Positions 34,595 through 44,238 of a stretch of 64,000 nt of DNA are shown in pieces. The notes beneath the pieces were generated by a model, which saw nothing but the letters and a program-made list of their open reading frames with translations, was not told the origin of the DNA and searched no databases. The DNA lies in the NCBI RefSeq assembly GCF_036867415.1, contig NZ_JBAJHU010000001.1, positions 496,001 to 560,000 on the forward strand. The letters are read 5' to 3'. A program made the translations under genes and the position numbers. How positions within the stretch are numbered: position 1 is the first letter of the stretch; each line of letters starts with the position of its first letter. The stretch comes from Rossellomorea sp036867415. Lineage in GTDB: Bacteria > Bacillota > Bacilli > Bacillales > Bacillaceae_B.

Positions 34595-36388
34595 ATGAGT
34601 ACTGGTGTGTTGGCAATTCTCTCTCTTTTACCCATTCTGGCAGTCGGTATTTTCCTGGTAGGCCTCAGATGGCCGGCAAGTAAAGCAATGCCCATTTCCT
34701 ACATAATTGCAGTCGGGCTTGCATTATTTGTATGGAAAGTACCGGGAGCCAATGTGGCTGCTGCGTCCGTAAATGGACTGGTTGTGGCAGGTACGCTTCT
34801 TTTTATCATCTTCGGGGCAATTCTATTATTGAACACGCTGCAGGAGAGCGGCGGAATCAAGACCATCCGTCAAGGTTTCACGGACATCTCGGCAGACAGA
34901 CGGATTCAGGTGATCATCATCGCCTGGCTTTTCGGTTCATTCATTGAAGGGTCAGCCGGATTCGGGACGCCGGCAGCAGTGGCGGTGCCACTATTAGTCG
35001 GGCTTGGATTCCCTGCGATGGCCGCCGTTGTGGCAGGTATGGTGATCCAAAGTACACCGGTATCGTTCGGGGCAGTCGGTACGCCGATCCTGGTAGGTGT
35101 TCAGTCAGGCTTATCAGCCGATGCCGGCATCACCACCGATTTCCTGGCGTTTGTAACGGATATCGGAACGAAAGTGGCACTCCTCCATATGGTGACAGGT
35201 ACACTTGTCCCGTTATTCGTGGTGGCGTTGATGACAAGGTTTTTCGGGAAAAATAAATCCTTCTCGGAAGGGATCAAAGTGTGGAAATTCGCTCTATTCG
35301 CAGCTTTTGCCATGACCATACCATACCTGATCGTCGCCAATGTACTCGGACCGGAATTCCCGTCCATGATCGGCGGCCTGGTCGGTCTTGCAATCGTGAT
35401 CACAGCAGCGAAAAAAGGATTCCTGATGCCGCCGAAGGAAGAGGCATGGGATTTTGAAGAAAAGTCCAAATGGGATTCAGAGTGGAGCGGCAGGCTTGAA
35501 ATCAAGGATATCGCGCATAAAAGCGGAAGCATGAGCATGGTGCGCGCATGGACCCCTTATATCCTGGTCGGCCTGTTCTTGGTATTGACAAGATTGAAAT
35601 CGCTTCCATTCCTGGAGTGGATGCAATCATGGACCGTTACGTTCTCCAATATGTTCGGGACGGACATCAGCTCTAGCTTTCAGCCCCTGTATTTACCGGG
35701 CACAATTTTCATCGCCGTATCTGTGATTACATTCTTCATTCATGGAATGAATGGAAGCGCATACAAGCGGGCGTGGGCACAATCAGGGAAAACAATGATC
35801 GCAGCCTCGACGGCACTCGTCTTTACAGTCCCGATGGTTCAAGTGTTCCTGAACACCGGTGGCGGAGCGGCAGGCTTTGAAAAGATGCCGATCGAACTTG
35901 CGAACGGCGTCGCAGCGATTGCCGGTGACTACTGGCCGTTTTTCTCGACCTTCATCGGTGGAATCGGTGCATTCATCGCCGGAAGTAACACCGTCAGCAA
36001 CATGATGTTCTCACTCTTCCAATATGATGTCGGTTCGCAAATGGGAGTAGACGCCAGCTGGATCGTCGCCTTGCAGGCAGTGGGCGGGGCAGCAGGGAAC
36101 ATGATCTGCGTCCATAACGTTGTTGCTGCCTCAGCTGTCGTGGGGCTCGTCGGAAAAGAAGGGGCAGTCATCCGAAAAACCTTGCTGCCATTTGCTTACT
36201 ACGCACTATTTGCAGGTTCACTCGGGTATTCGATCGTCTGGTACTCACAGAAAGGAATCTTCAATCTCGGCACATTCATCGCCGCTTTGATCGCGATGGC
36301 AGCGATCTACGTCATCGCAACCAACAACAAGCGCACCAGCCTGCTCGTCACAAAGAACATCGGCGGGCCGAAAGTGAAACAGGGATAA
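34595..36388 (+). CDS. LctP-type L-lactate/glycolate permease
   Basis: A 597-residue transporter with about 13 membrane helices. The signature SFIEGSAGFGTPAAVAVPLL and the C-terminal GGAAGNMICVHNVVAASAVVG are characteristic of the LctP family (LldP, GlcA), which imports lactate and glycolate with protons. The shared operator with the glycolate genes favours glycolate as a physiological substrate. GAAAGGGGAA precedes the ATG. It ends in a strong terminator. Confidence 0.92.
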   Translation: MSTGVLAILSLLPILAVGIFLVGLRWPASKAMPISYIIAVGLALFVWKVPGANVAAASVNGLVVAGTLLFIIFGAILLLNTLQESGGIKTIRQGFTDISADRRIQVIIIAWLFGSFIEGSAGFGTPAAVAVPLLVGLGFPAMAAVVAGMVIQSTPVSFGAVGTPILVGVQSGLSADAGITTDFLAFVTDIGTKVALLHMVTGTLVPLFVVALMTRFFGKNKSFSEGIKVWKFALFAAFAMTIPYLIVANVLGPEFPSMIGGLVGLAIVITAAKKGFLMPPKEEAWDFEEKSKWDSEWSGRLEIKDIAHKSGSMSMVRAWTPYILVGLFLVLTRLKSLPFLEWMQSWTVTFSNMFGTDISSSFQPLYLPGTIFIAVSVITFFIHGMNGSAYKRAWAQSGKTMIAASTALVFTVPMVQVFLNTGGGAAGFEKMPIELANGVAAIAGDYWPFFSTFIGGIGAFIAGSNTVSNMMFSLFQYDVGSQMGVDASWIVALQAVGGAAGNMICVHNVVAASAVVGLVGKEGAVIRKTLLPFAYYALFAGSLGYSIVWYSQKGIFNLGTFIAALIAMAAIYVIATNNKRTSLLVTKNIGGPKVKQG

Positions 36389-36426
36389 CACACGTAACTT
36401 ATTACAACATAAATAAACCGATCAAT

Positions 36427-36459
36427 CCACCGGCCGGGATGAGGGGCCGGTGGATTTTT
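36427..36459 (+). terminator. Terminator after permease
   Basis: CCACCGGCC and GGCCGGTGG pair across a short GC-rich loop, followed by ATTTTTT. Confidence 0.9.
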
Positions 36460-36460
36460 T

Positions 36461-36491
36461 GCGGGACGGGGGGACAGGGGCATTGTCCCGC
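36461..36491. repeat. GGGACAG-family palindromic repeat
   Basis: GCGGGAC and GTCCCGC arms surround a loop with GGGGACAGGGG. The rest of 36492-36660 shows no gene with a ribosome binding site. Confidence 0.5.
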
Positions 36492-36672
36492 AGCCATTAC
36501 CGTTTTCCGATACCGCGAAACACTCTCCCAATCCATGCAATTCAGCCACTCCAAGAAATCACTCCCGATGAGTAGCAGACTCCCCGTCCGATTAAAAGAC
36601 TTATATTCAAATTTCGCATCCACTAAACTAGAAAAGAGGTTCCTGACGAAACATGAAAGGAAGAGATCTACT

Positions 36673-37320
36673 ATGACAAAAACGTTTAAAATAGAAAAGC
36701 CAAAGATCCAATCTGATTTGCAGCCGGCTCAATTTGAGGATGTCTATTTTGATGAAGATCCCATGTTGAGCGATTGTGAGATCAAACATGCGTTTGTAGA
36801 AGGGGAAGAGCTTGACAAGCTTGTATTGTCGAGGGTCTCATTTAAAGGAGTGCGGCTTCTGAACTCGTCGTTTAGAAGAGCGGATGTCACCGATGCAGTG
36901 TTTGATAACTGCGACTTATCCAACACCCGGTTTGAAGAAGGCATCATACATAGAGTGCATTTCAAGGACTGCAAGCTGCTCGGGCTTGATTTGACACAGG
37001 CAAATTTGAAAAACGTCACGTTTGAGAATTGCATCCTGAACATCAGCAGTTTCATAGATGCGAAATTAAAGCAGGTGCTGTTTGAGAAATCGACTTTGCA
37101 TACTGCCAATTTCTATGACTGCCGTTTAGAAAAAGCAACGTTTGACCAGTGTGATCTGAATGACATCGATTTTACCGTGACAAGCCTGAATGGAATCGAT
37201 ATCAGCTCGAGCTTCTTTGAGAGGATCCGTGTGGAAGCAGAAAATCTTAGAGGGTGCATCGTTTCGCCACAGCAGGCGGTTTCATTTGCTTCATTATTCG
37301 GGTTGAGAGTGAAGGAGTAG
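36673..37320 (+). CDS. Pentapeptide repeat protein (Qnr-like size)
   Basis: A 215-residue protein made of pentapeptide repeats (A/S/V-D/N/S-L/F-x-x), for example FDNCDLSNTRFEEG and LTQANLKNVTFENC, forming a right-handed beta-helix. The C-terminal segment (SPQQAVSFASLFGLRVKE) is like the dimerising helix of Qnr/MfpA-type proteins. Length is close to that of Qnr (about 218), so gyrase protection is possible but unproven; many Bacillus homologues have no known role. ATG 36673 has GGAAGAG 8 bases upstream. Confidence 0.8.
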   Translation: MTKTFKIEKPKIQSDLQPAQFEDVYFDEDPMLSDCEIKHAFVEGEELDKLVLSRVSFKGVRLLNSSFRRADVTDAVFDNCDLSNTRFEEGIIHRVHFKDCKLLGLDLTQANLKNVTFENCILNISSFIDAKLKQVLFEKSTLHTANFYDCRLEKATFDQCDLNDIDFTVTSLNGIDISSSFFERIRVEAENLRGCIVSPQQAVSFASLFGLRVKE

Positions 37321-37387
37321 GCATACCGGCTGCACTATAAAAGAGACAAGGTACGTCACAAAGCGCAGGTTGAGGCGGGCATTATTA

Positions 37388-37430
37388 AAAAAGAAGGAAG
37401 CTCCGCGAAAACGGGAGCTTCCTTCTTTTA
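37388..37430. terminator. Bidirectional terminator
   Basis: AAAAGAAGGAAGCTCC pairs exactly with GGAGCTTCCTTCTTTT across a 9-base loop, between the convergent pentapeptide and YitT genes. Confidence 0.9.
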
Positions 37431-38294
37431 ATGTGCCGTACCGCGATCAAAGTTGCTTCCGCTGACGTCCGCGATATTCTCGATGGCCACGAGTGCGTCT
37501 GGATCGATTTCGTTCACAATCGAGCGGAGGGTGGATAATTCGATACGGGTGACGATGGTGTAGATGATTTTCTTTGGCTCTTTCGAATATACGCCTTGAC
37601 CTTGAATGTACGTCATTCCACGGCCAAGTTGTTTCGTAAGTTCCTCTGCGATTTCTTCAGGGACATTTGAAATGATCGTAACGGATTTCAATTCCTCGAT
37701 TCCTTCAACGACGATGTCAATCATTTTGAACGCAATATAATAGGTAATGATTGAGTACATCGCGGTTTCCCAGCTGAACACAAGAAAGGCGGCAAGGATG
37801 AAGATGAATACGTTGATAATCATGATGAACTGACCGACAGAAACCGGGCGTTTCTTGCTCACGAGGATGGCGATGATCTCGCTCCCATCCAAAGCGCCCC
37901 CCGTACGGATCACAAGTCCGACCCCGGTACCCAGAATCACGGCGCCGATGACGGTGGCAAGGAATAAATCGTCCGTTACCGGTTCAAAGTGGTGCAGGTA
38001 AGCAGTGCCTGCGGATAATACAACAACTCCATACAGAGTGTGGCCGGTGAACTTCATGCCAATTTTCTTGTAGCCTATGTATAAGAAAGGGAGGTTCAGG
38101 AGGATAAGGAAGATACTCATTGTCATTCCGGTCAATTCCGCTGCGATGATCGAAAGCCCGATCACGCCGCCATCAAGAATGTTATTCGGTACTAGGAAAA
38201 ATTCCAGACCAGCCGCAGCGATCATCGCCCCGATGGTGATCATGATGATCTGCTTCACTTCATTGAAAACACGTTTCTTCTTTGTTAGCGCCAA
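37428..38294 (-). CDS. YitT family membrane protein (DUF2179 C-terminus)
   Basis: A 288-residue protein with five or six membrane helices (about residues 10-195) and a soluble C-terminal DUF2179-like domain (about 205-280: VTIISNVPEEIAEELTKQLGRGMTYIQGQGVYS). GGALDGSEIIAI and LVPNNILDGGVIGLS are family motifs. Function is unknown; a transport role is generally presumed. TTG 38294 is chosen because GAAAGAGG lies 10 bases upstream; a GTG at 38330 has no site. Confidence 0.85.
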   Translation of the reverse strand: MALTKKKRVFNEVKQIIMITIGAMIAAAGLEFFLVPNNILDGGVIGLSIIAAELTGMTMSIFLILLNLPFLYIGYKKIGMKFTGHTLYGVVVLSAGTAYLHHFEPVTDDLFLATVIGAVILGTGVGLVIRTGGALDGSEIIAILVSKKRPVSVGQFIMIINVFIFILAAFLVFSWETAMYSIITYYIAFKMIDIVVEGIEELKSVTIISNVPEEIAEELTKQLGRGMTYIQGQGVYSKEPKKIIYTIVTRIELSTLRSIVNEIDPDALVAIENIADVSGSNFDRGTAH

Positions 38295-38485
38295 CTTTAT
38301 CAAGCCTCTTTCTTTGCAGTGATACTTCACATTATATCATTTTCTAAGTGAAAAAGTGAGCAAACACAGTCACGCCCCCTTACTATTAAATGGCCGTCCT
38401 CGCTGCATAATCGCGTAAAGGACAGACCATCACCTCGCATGTTAAAATGATTTCATAAAAGGTTTTAATGAAGGAGGGAATCAAT

Positions 38486-39280
38486 ATGTTTCATTTGGTA
38501 AATGAAGTGAGAGAGAAGAATCCGCTTGTACATAATATTACGAATGTCGTGGTGACGAATTTCACGGCAAACGGGCTGCTTGCAATCGGCGCATCCCCTG
38601 TGATGGCGTATGCCATGGAAGAGGTCGCGGATATGGCAAGGATCGCGGGTGCGCTTGTGCTAAATATCGGGACTTTGTCGTCTGACGAGGTGGAGGCAAT
38701 GATCATCGCGGGTAAAGCTGCAAATGAACAAGGCGTACCAGTTGTACTTGACCCGGTGGGAGCGGGGGCAACAGTGTTCCGCACGGAAATGTCCAGGAAA
38801 ATCCTGAAGGAAGTGAAGGTGTCAATAATTAGAGGTAACGCTGCAGAGGTGGCCAATGTCGCAGGTGAGAAATGGGCGATCAAAGGTGTGGACGCCGGGA
38901 CGGGCACCGGCAGCACGACCGAACTAGCTGAGAAAGTGGCGAAACAGTTCGGCTGCACGGTGGTGATCACGGGTGAAATGGACGTCATCACCAATGGGAA
39001 GATGACACAGTCAGTTGAGAATGGACATCCGCTGTTAACGAAGGTCACGGGTACGGGCTGTCTGTTATCATCAGTCATTGGTGCGTTTGCGGCGATAGAA
39101 AAAGATACGGTGAGGGCAGCGGTAACAGCGGTTTCCTCATATGGGATCGCCGCTGAGAAAGCAGCGGAAACCACTGCGGACATGGGACCGGGCAGTTTCC
39201 AAATCGCCTTCCTCGATCAGCTTTCCAAGATTGGTAAAGAAGATGAAGCATTTGCTAAAATAAAGATCATCAAAGAGTAA
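38486..39280 (+). CDS. thiM: Hydroxyethylthiazole kinase ThiM
   Basis: A 264-residue kinase that phosphorylates 4-methyl-5-(2-hydroxyethyl)thiazole in thiamine salvage. Signatures are NPLVHNITNVVVTNFTANG, ASPVMAYAMEEV, VLDPVGAGATVFRTE and TKVTGTGCLLSSVIGAF with the catalytic Cys. ATG 38486 has AAGGAGGG 7 bases upstream. It is first in a thiM-thiD-thiE operon. No TPP riboswitch pattern was seen in the 190 bases upstream. Confidence 0.95.
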   Translation: MFHLVNEVREKNPLVHNITNVVVTNFTANGLLAIGASPVMAYAMEEVADMARIAGALVLNIGTLSSDEVEAMIIAGKAANEQGVPVVLDPVGAGATVFRTEMSRKILKEVKVSIIRGNAAEVANVAGEKWAIKGVDAGTGTGSTTELAEKVAKQFGCTVVITGEMDVITNGKMTQSVENGHPLLTKVTGTGCLLSSVIGAFAAIEKDTVRAAVTAVSSYGIAAEKAAETTADMGPGSFQIAFLDQLSKIGKEDEAFAKIKIIKE

Positions 39281-39294
39281 AGGCGGGGATGAAT

Positions 39295-40101
39295 ATGACA
39301 GTAAACAAAGCACTCACGATTGCCGGATCTGACAGCGGCGGCGGCGCCGGCATCCAGGCGGATCTCAAGACGTTCCAGGAACTTGGCGCATACGGGATGT
39401 CGGCAATCACGGCAGTGACTGCACAAAACACATTGGGTGTCCATGGTGTATACCCTGTGAGCATTGAAGGCATCGTCAAACAAATCGATGCAATCGGAGA
39501 GGATTTAGGGACGGATGCATTGAAGACTGGCATGCTTTTTTCCAGTGACGTGATCGAAGCAGTGAGTGAACGCATTCATCATTACGGCTGGCTAAACGTC
39601 GTCGTTGATCCCGTCATGATCGCAAAGGGCGGTGCGAAGCTTTTGCAAGATGAAGCGGTTCGGGCGATGAAAGAAAAACTGATTCCGCTGACGGCCGTCA
39701 TTACACCCAATATACCGGAGGCGGAAGTGCTGACGGATATGAAAATTGAATCAATGGACGACCGCAGGGAATCCTCCAGGATCCTGGTGGAAATGGGGGC
39801 GAAATCCGTCGTCATCAAGGGCGGACATGCCGATGACGGGGAGGTGATCGACCTTTTCTACGATGGGGCAAGCTTTGAAGAGCTCATTTCCCCGCGAATC
39901 GACACACCTCATACCCACGGGACCGGCTGCACCTTTTCGGCAGCAATTACGGCACAACTTGCAAACGGACTATCGATGAAAGCTGCAGTCGTGACGGCCA
40001 AAGAGTTTATCCGGGCTGCAATCGAAGACGAGCTTGGAATCGGCGGCGGACACGGTCCGACCAATCATTGGGCTTATAACAAACGGGGTGAAAAGAAGTG
40101 A
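39295..40101 (+). CDS. thiD: Hydroxymethylpyrimidine/phosphomethylpyrimidine kinase ThiD
   Basis: A 268-residue ribokinase-fold enzyme that phosphorylates HMP and HMP-P. Signatures are LTIAGSDSGGGAGIQADLKTF, VVDPVMIAKGG, ITPNIPEAEVL and TPHTHGTGCTFSAAI. Of two nearby ATGs, 39295 is used because GGCGGGG lies 6 bases upstream of it. It overlaps thiE by 4 bases. Confidence 0.95.
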   Translation: MTVNKALTIAGSDSGGGAGIQADLKTFQELGAYGMSAITAVTAQNTLGVHGVYPVSIEGIVKQIDAIGEDLGTDALKTGMLFSSDVIEAVSERIHHYGWLNVVVDPVMIAKGGAKLLQDEAVRAMKEKLIPLTAVITPNIPEAEVLTDMKIESMDDRRESSRILVEMGAKSVVIKGGHADDGEVIDLFYDGASFEELISPRIDTPHTHGTGCTFSAAITAQLANGLSMKAAVVTAKEFIRAAIEDELGIGGGHGPTNHWAYNKRGEKK

Positions 40102-40748
40102 CAACGTTTCAACCGCATGAAATCGAGGAACTTCTACAGTTATATTTCATCATGGGAAGCACGAACTGCAACACCGACCCGGTGTATGTTCTCGAGCAGG
40201 CAATTGAAGGAGGGATCACCCTCTTTCAATATCGGGAAAAAGGTGCCGGCTCTCTGGAAGGACTGGAAAAAGTGAGGCTTGCCGAAAAGTTGTACAAAGT
40301 CTGCAAGGATGCCGGCATCCCGTTCATCGTCAACGATGACGTCGATTTGGCTGTCGAATTGGATGCGGACGGCGTCCATGTCGGCCAGGAGGATGCAGGT
40401 GCCAATTTTGTCCGTGAAAAAACAGGTAATAAGATCTTGGGGGTGTCGACCCATACCATTGAAGAAGCAGAGAAGGCAATCGAAGACGGAGCGGATTACC
40501 TTGGTCTCGGCCCAATCTATCCGACCATCTCCAAAGACGATGCGCGTGCAGTCAGCGGACTGACGATCATCGAAAACTTCCGGAAAAACGGCATTACCAT
40601 CCCGATCGTCGGAATCGGCGGCATCACCGCATCCAACGCAAGGGACGTCATCCAGGCAGGCGCAAACGGCGTCTCCCTCATCTCAGCCATCGCAGCTGCC
40701 GCCGATGTCAAGAAGGCATCGGAAGAATTGAAGAGAGCGGTCTTGTAA
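40098..40748 (+). CDS. thiE: Thiamine-phosphate synthase ThiE
   Basis: A 216-residue TIM-barrel enzyme that joins HMP-PP and thiazole phosphate. Motifs are LFQYREKGAG, FIVNDDVDLAVELDADGVHVGQED, GVSTHTIEEA, DYLGLGPIYPT and IVGIGGITASNA. The start is GTG 40098 overlapping the thiD stop (GTGA), with GGGGTG 7 bases upstream. With thiM and thiD it completes a salvage route to thiamine phosphate. Confidence 0.95.
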   Translation: MTTFQPHEIEELLQLYFIMGSTNCNTDPVYVLEQAIEGGITLFQYREKGAGSLEGLEKVRLAEKLYKVCKDAGIPFIVNDDVDLAVELDADGVHVGQEDAGANFVREKTGNKILGVSTHTIEEAEKAIEDGADYLGLGPIYPTISKDDARAVSGLTIIENFRKNGITIPIVGIGGITASNARDVIQAGANGVSLISAIAAAADVKKASEELKRAVL

Positions 40749-40803
40749 AAAATGGGGACTGTCCCGAGGTACGTTAGCGTACTGAAGGACAGTCCCCATT
40801 TTT
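40747..40803. terminator. GGGACAG-family bidirectional terminator
   Basis: AAAAATGGGGACTGTCC pairs exactly with GGACAGTCCCCATTTTT. Inside it, GGTACG/CGTACT nearly pair around TTAG. It serves both thiE and the convergent S9 peptidase. Confidence 0.85.
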
Positions 40804-42571
40804 ACTCAATGACACTGTCTAAAAAAGACCGGATCCGCTGATAGGCGTCCATTTCATTATCCTTTTTCGAGAAGCCATGCCCTTCGTCGTCAAAGAGAAG
40901 GTATTCAACGTACACACCCTTTTCTTTCAAGGTCCCTACGATTCTCCCGGATTCTTCCGTTTTCACCCGGGGGTCGTTTTTTCCGTGCAGTACGAACATG
41001 GGCTTACTCATATCGTCCACATACGTCATGGGCGAGTCCCTGACCAGTTTGTCACGGTCCTTTTCAGGATTCCCGACCATCTGATCCATGAGGGTCCTCC
41101 AACTTGCAGGAACATTTTCCAAGAAGGTCAGAAGATTCGAGATTCCGAAAATATCGACGATCGCACAAAAATACTCCGAATGCCTGCCACCGAGCAGCAG
41201 GCTCATATATCCGCCGTAGCTGCCGCCCATCGCAACAATCTTCCCTTTTCGGGCATGGCCTTCTTCAATCAGCCAATCCATACCGGCCACACAATCAAAC
41301 CTTGGCCCATTCCCCCAATTCTGTTCGACCATCCGCTGAAATGAAGCGCCGTACCCGGTACTCCCCCTGAAGTTAGGGGAGAAAATCGAGTATCCGCTTT
41401 GAACCAGATATTGAAATAATGGCCTGTACTTCAAGCGTTCTGCCTGCTGTGGACCGCCGTGCGGCCAAAGTATCGTGCATCCATTCGCTTTATCTTCAGC
41501 CGGCTTGAATAGTAAAGCTTCTATCGATAGTCCGTCAAAGGAAGGGTAACGGACGACTTCAGGTTTGATCATACTGTCATCGCTTATGCCAAGTACTTTA
41601 TTGTTGGTCAGCTTCGTCCATATGCCATTTGGTTCTCTTTTGAAGATCGTATCGATTTGGTGTGCCGATATACCTAATGAAAACAGAGTTCCATCGCCGG
41701 TCAACTCGATTTTGGTGATCAGATCACAGGGTAAGTCAATGATATCCACATTTTCTGAAGTAATGTCATATTGGTAGAGGTGATCCCTGACGCCTTGTTC
41801 GGAACAAATAAATATACAGCCGTTGTGAACCTTGATCGCTTTCATTTCTTGATTTTTTATTTTTAATAGAGGCTGAAATTCATAAGTTGAAAGGTTGAAA
41901 GATGCTAAATAAGAGAATTCTTCTTCGTAGTTTGTCACGAAGTAAACCGTGTCGTTGTCGATAAATCGAACATCTTTAATGACATGAGGCACAGTCGGAT
42001 CAGGGACCACCGCCACTTTATCACCGGCTGATTGATAGAATCCGGCGGCATGGGTGTTGGTGTAGGTCTCGGTGAAAATGTATGCCGAACCATCGGGTGA
42101 AACGGCTGCAACGACAATCGGGGCATTTTCGCCTTTCTGAATAAGTGTAGTTTGATTCGACTTCAAATCCGTTCTATAGATATTCAGCAAAGGATTTTCA
42201 TGATTGGATGAATGGTACATGTCCAACTGCTTTGTAAAACAAGCGTGGTAACAGGTCGATTTCTGCTCCTTTTCATTGAAGGGAAGGGGCTTGCCTCCTG
42301 AAAGCGGCAGATAATGCAGCTGGAAATTCTCATCTCCATCGTTTTCAAATGTAGCCACAACGGTGCGGTTCTCCCCATCGATGTGAATGAGGCTGCTGTT
42401 CTGATTGACAGCAGTCAGCGGATAAGGAAACGTATTGGGTAAATCCATCGCCCAAAGATTATATTTTCCATTTATATTCGTACTGAAGACCAATTTCTCT
42501 CCATCTTCACTCACATTGAATGTACTGATCTCCACTGTGTGGAAATATTGTTCAATTTCTGGCACCGGCAT
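40802..42571 (-). CDS. S9-family prolyl oligopeptidase-like serine peptidase
   Basis: A 589-residue cytoplasmic peptidase or esterase. The N-terminal part (about 1-330) is a beta-propeller built of repeated WD-like strands; the C-terminal alpha/beta-hydrolase domain has the nucleophile elbow GGSYGGYMS, the acid in GKNDPRVK and the His in DEGHGFSKK. LWPHGGPQQAE is the oxyanion region and NFRGSTGYGASF a family mark. It is closest in pattern to acylaminoacyl-peptidase/YuxL-like enzymes. AGGAGG lies about 15 bases before the ATG, rather distant. Confidence 0.88.
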   Translation of the reverse strand: MPVPEIEQYFHTVEISTFNVSEDGEKLVFSTNINGKYNLWAMDLPNTFPYPLTAVNQNSSLIHIDGENRTVVATFENDGDENFQLHYLPLSGGKPLPFNEKEQKSTCYHACFTKQLDMYHSSNHENPLLNIYRTDLKSNQTTLIQKGENAPIVVAAVSPDGSAYIFTETYTNTHAAGFYQSAGDKVAVVPDPTVPHVIKDVRFIDNDTVYFVTNYEEEFSYLASFNLSTYEFQPLLKIKNQEMKAIKVHNGCIFICSEQGVRDHLYQYDITSENVDIIDLPCDLITKIELTGDGTLFSLGISAHQIDTIFKREPNGIWTKLTNNKVLGISDDSMIKPEVVRYPSFDGLSIEALLFKPAEDKANGCTILWPHGGPQQAERLKYRPLFQYLVQSGYSIFSPNFRGSTGYGASFQRMVEQNWGNGPRFDCVAGMDWLIEEGHARKGKIVAMGGSYGGYMSLLLGGRHSEYFCAIVDIFGISNLLTFLENVPASWRTLMDQMVGNPEKDRDKLVRDSPMTYVDDMSKPMFVLHGKNDPRVKTEESGRIVGTLKEKGVYVEYLLFDDEGHGFSKKDNEMDAYQRIRSFLDSVIE

Positions 42572-42846
42572 TTGGATAGGACATTCCTCCTCATAAAATT
42601 ACAAACTATAACCATATTATTCCATCATTGGATGTTCCATTCAATGTTTATCTACTTGAGGTCTGAAAATAACGACCGACAATGATGGTCAGTCCCACAG
42701 TAGATTAAGGGTTTCCATATGCTGGGGCAGGGCTGTGATTTTCAACCCCGAAATGAACCTGTTCCCATCTCTAAAAAAGGTTGCATTCCCACTCCACTTT
42801 TAATAAAGTATTAAGTTAGACAGTATGTATCGAGGAGGACCTGGAA
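42572..42846. other. Divergent promoter region
   Basis: This 275-base spacer lies between divergent genes. No open frame with a ribosome binding site, no strong hairpin and no recognised operator was seen. It must hold the promoters of the S9 peptidase and the rRNA methyltransferase. Confidence 0.5.
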
Positions 42847-44235
42847 TTGCCTACTACCAATGAAGAAATGGTTGTAACTATACATGGATTAGATAAGAAA
42901 GGTTCAGGACAAGCCGAGGTTTGGCGTGAGAATGAACTTGGAAATCCGAAGAAATTAAGATTGATTGTCCCGCAGACGCTCCCGGGGGAAAAGGTGCGCG
43001 TGACGGTCGATCATCCTGAGAAGAAAAGACGGAAAGCGATGCCTGACGAAATCATGGAGGCCCATCCTGAACGGACGGACGCTCCGTGCCCGCACTTTGA
43101 ACGCTGCGGCGGCTGCGTGTGGCAGCATTGGACCTACGAAGGCCAGCTGAAGGAAAAGACGAAACATGTGATGAATGCGATTGAAGCTCAAGGCTTCGAC
43201 CCGGCTCTTGTCCGTGATACGATCGGGATGGACGAGCCTTGGCAGTACCGTAATAAAATGGAGTTCACATTTGCTCCTGACGGCTCAATGGGACTTCATG
43301 AGCAGGGGAATTTCCGTAAAGTGATCTCACTTGAAACATGCCTGATTGCCAGTGAGCAAATGGTGGAAGCGGCAATGGAAGTGGCTGACTGGGTAAAGGA
43401 GCACGGTCTCGAAGGCTATAACAAAGATACCCATGAAGGTCTGCTCCGCCATTTGATGGTGCGCCAATCATTTGCAACAGGCGAGTTGATGCTTGCCGTG
43501 TTCTCGACGAAAGGTCCAGGAGGTGAACTTCAATCTGCAGTGGACGACCTGAAAGCCCGTGTGGAGAAAAAGTTTCCGCATGTAAAAAGTTTCCTTTGGA
43601 TGGAAAATACAGATTGGGCGGACCGCACACAAGCTGAGAAAATACATCTGCTTGCCGGCCGTGATTACATCAACGACGAAATGGATGGATACCGTTTCCG
43701 CCTTTGGTTCGATACATTCTTCCAGACGAATCCGGTACAGGCGCAGAAACTCGTTGATTTGGCCGTCGAAATGAGCCAGCCGAAGAAGACGGAAAAAATG
43801 ATCGACCTCTTCTGCGGAGTCGGTACATTCTCCCTTCCGTTCGCGAGCAGAGTAGGAGAACTTGCCGGCATTGAAATCGTTGAAAGTTCGATCGAGTCCG
43901 CCAAGCGAAATGCAGAGGATAACGGCATCACGAACACGTACTTCCTTGCAAAAGATGCACGCAAAGGAATCGACCAGGTGCTGGAAAGCTTCGGTCACCC
44001 TGAATTATTGATGCTCGACCCGCCGCGCTCAGGCGCAGGCGGTAAAGTCATGAGAAGAATCGGCCGTTCCCAGCCTGAACGGATCGTGTATGTCTCATGC
44101 AATCCGGATACGTTCGCGGAGGATATCAAAGAACTTGAACCATTCGGCTATACGCTCGATGCCGTTCAACCTGTAGATCTTTTCCCGCATACAGTTCACG
44201 TCGAATGTGTCGCTACGTTGACATGGAATAAATAA
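42847..44235 (+). CDS. rlmD: 23S rRNA (uracil-5-)-methyltransferase RlmD/RlmCD type
   Basis: A 462-residue SAM-dependent m5U methyltransferase. An N-terminal TRAM domain (about 5-70) is followed by a 4Fe-4S cluster motif C-x5-C-x2-C (CPHFERCGGC) and later CLIA. The SAM motif is IDLFCGVGTFSLPFA, the catalytic Cys lies in YVSCNPDTFAED, and LDPPRSGAGG is the adjacent signature. In Bacillus one such enzyme (RlmCD) makes both U747 and U1939 modifications. The start is TTG 42847 with AGGAGG 8 bases upstream. Confidence 0.9.
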   Translation: MPTTNEEMVVTIHGLDKKGSGQAEVWRENELGNPKKLRLIVPQTLPGEKVRVTVDHPEKKRRKAMPDEIMEAHPERTDAPCPHFERCGGCVWQHWTYEGQLKEKTKHVMNAIEAQGFDPALVRDTIGMDEPWQYRNKMEFTFAPDGSMGLHEQGNFRKVISLETCLIASEQMVEAAMEVADWVKEHGLEGYNKDTHEGLLRHLMVRQSFATGELMLAVFSTKGPGGELQSAVDDLKARVEKKFPHVKSFLWMENTDWADRTQAEKIHLLAGRDYINDEMDGYRFRLWFDTFFQTNPVQAQKLVDLAVEMSQPKKTEKMIDLFCGVGTFSLPFASRVGELAGIEIVESSIESAKRNAEDNGITNTYFLAKDARKGIDQVLESFGHPELLMLDPPRSGAGGKVMRRIGRSQPERIVYVSCNPDTFAEDIKELEPFGYTLDAVQPVDLFPHTVHVECVATLTWNK

Positions 44236-44238
44236 TAG

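Noticed and set aside
34575..34600. GGGGAAACGTTTCAT as a CcpA cre site for the permease
   Set aside because: It does not fit the WTGNAANCGNWNNCW pattern and overlaps the ribosome binding site; not listed as an operator.
36402..36623. 73-codon minus-strand frame near the permease end
   Set aside because: It runs through the permease terminator and a GGGACAG repeat and lacks a ribosome binding site.
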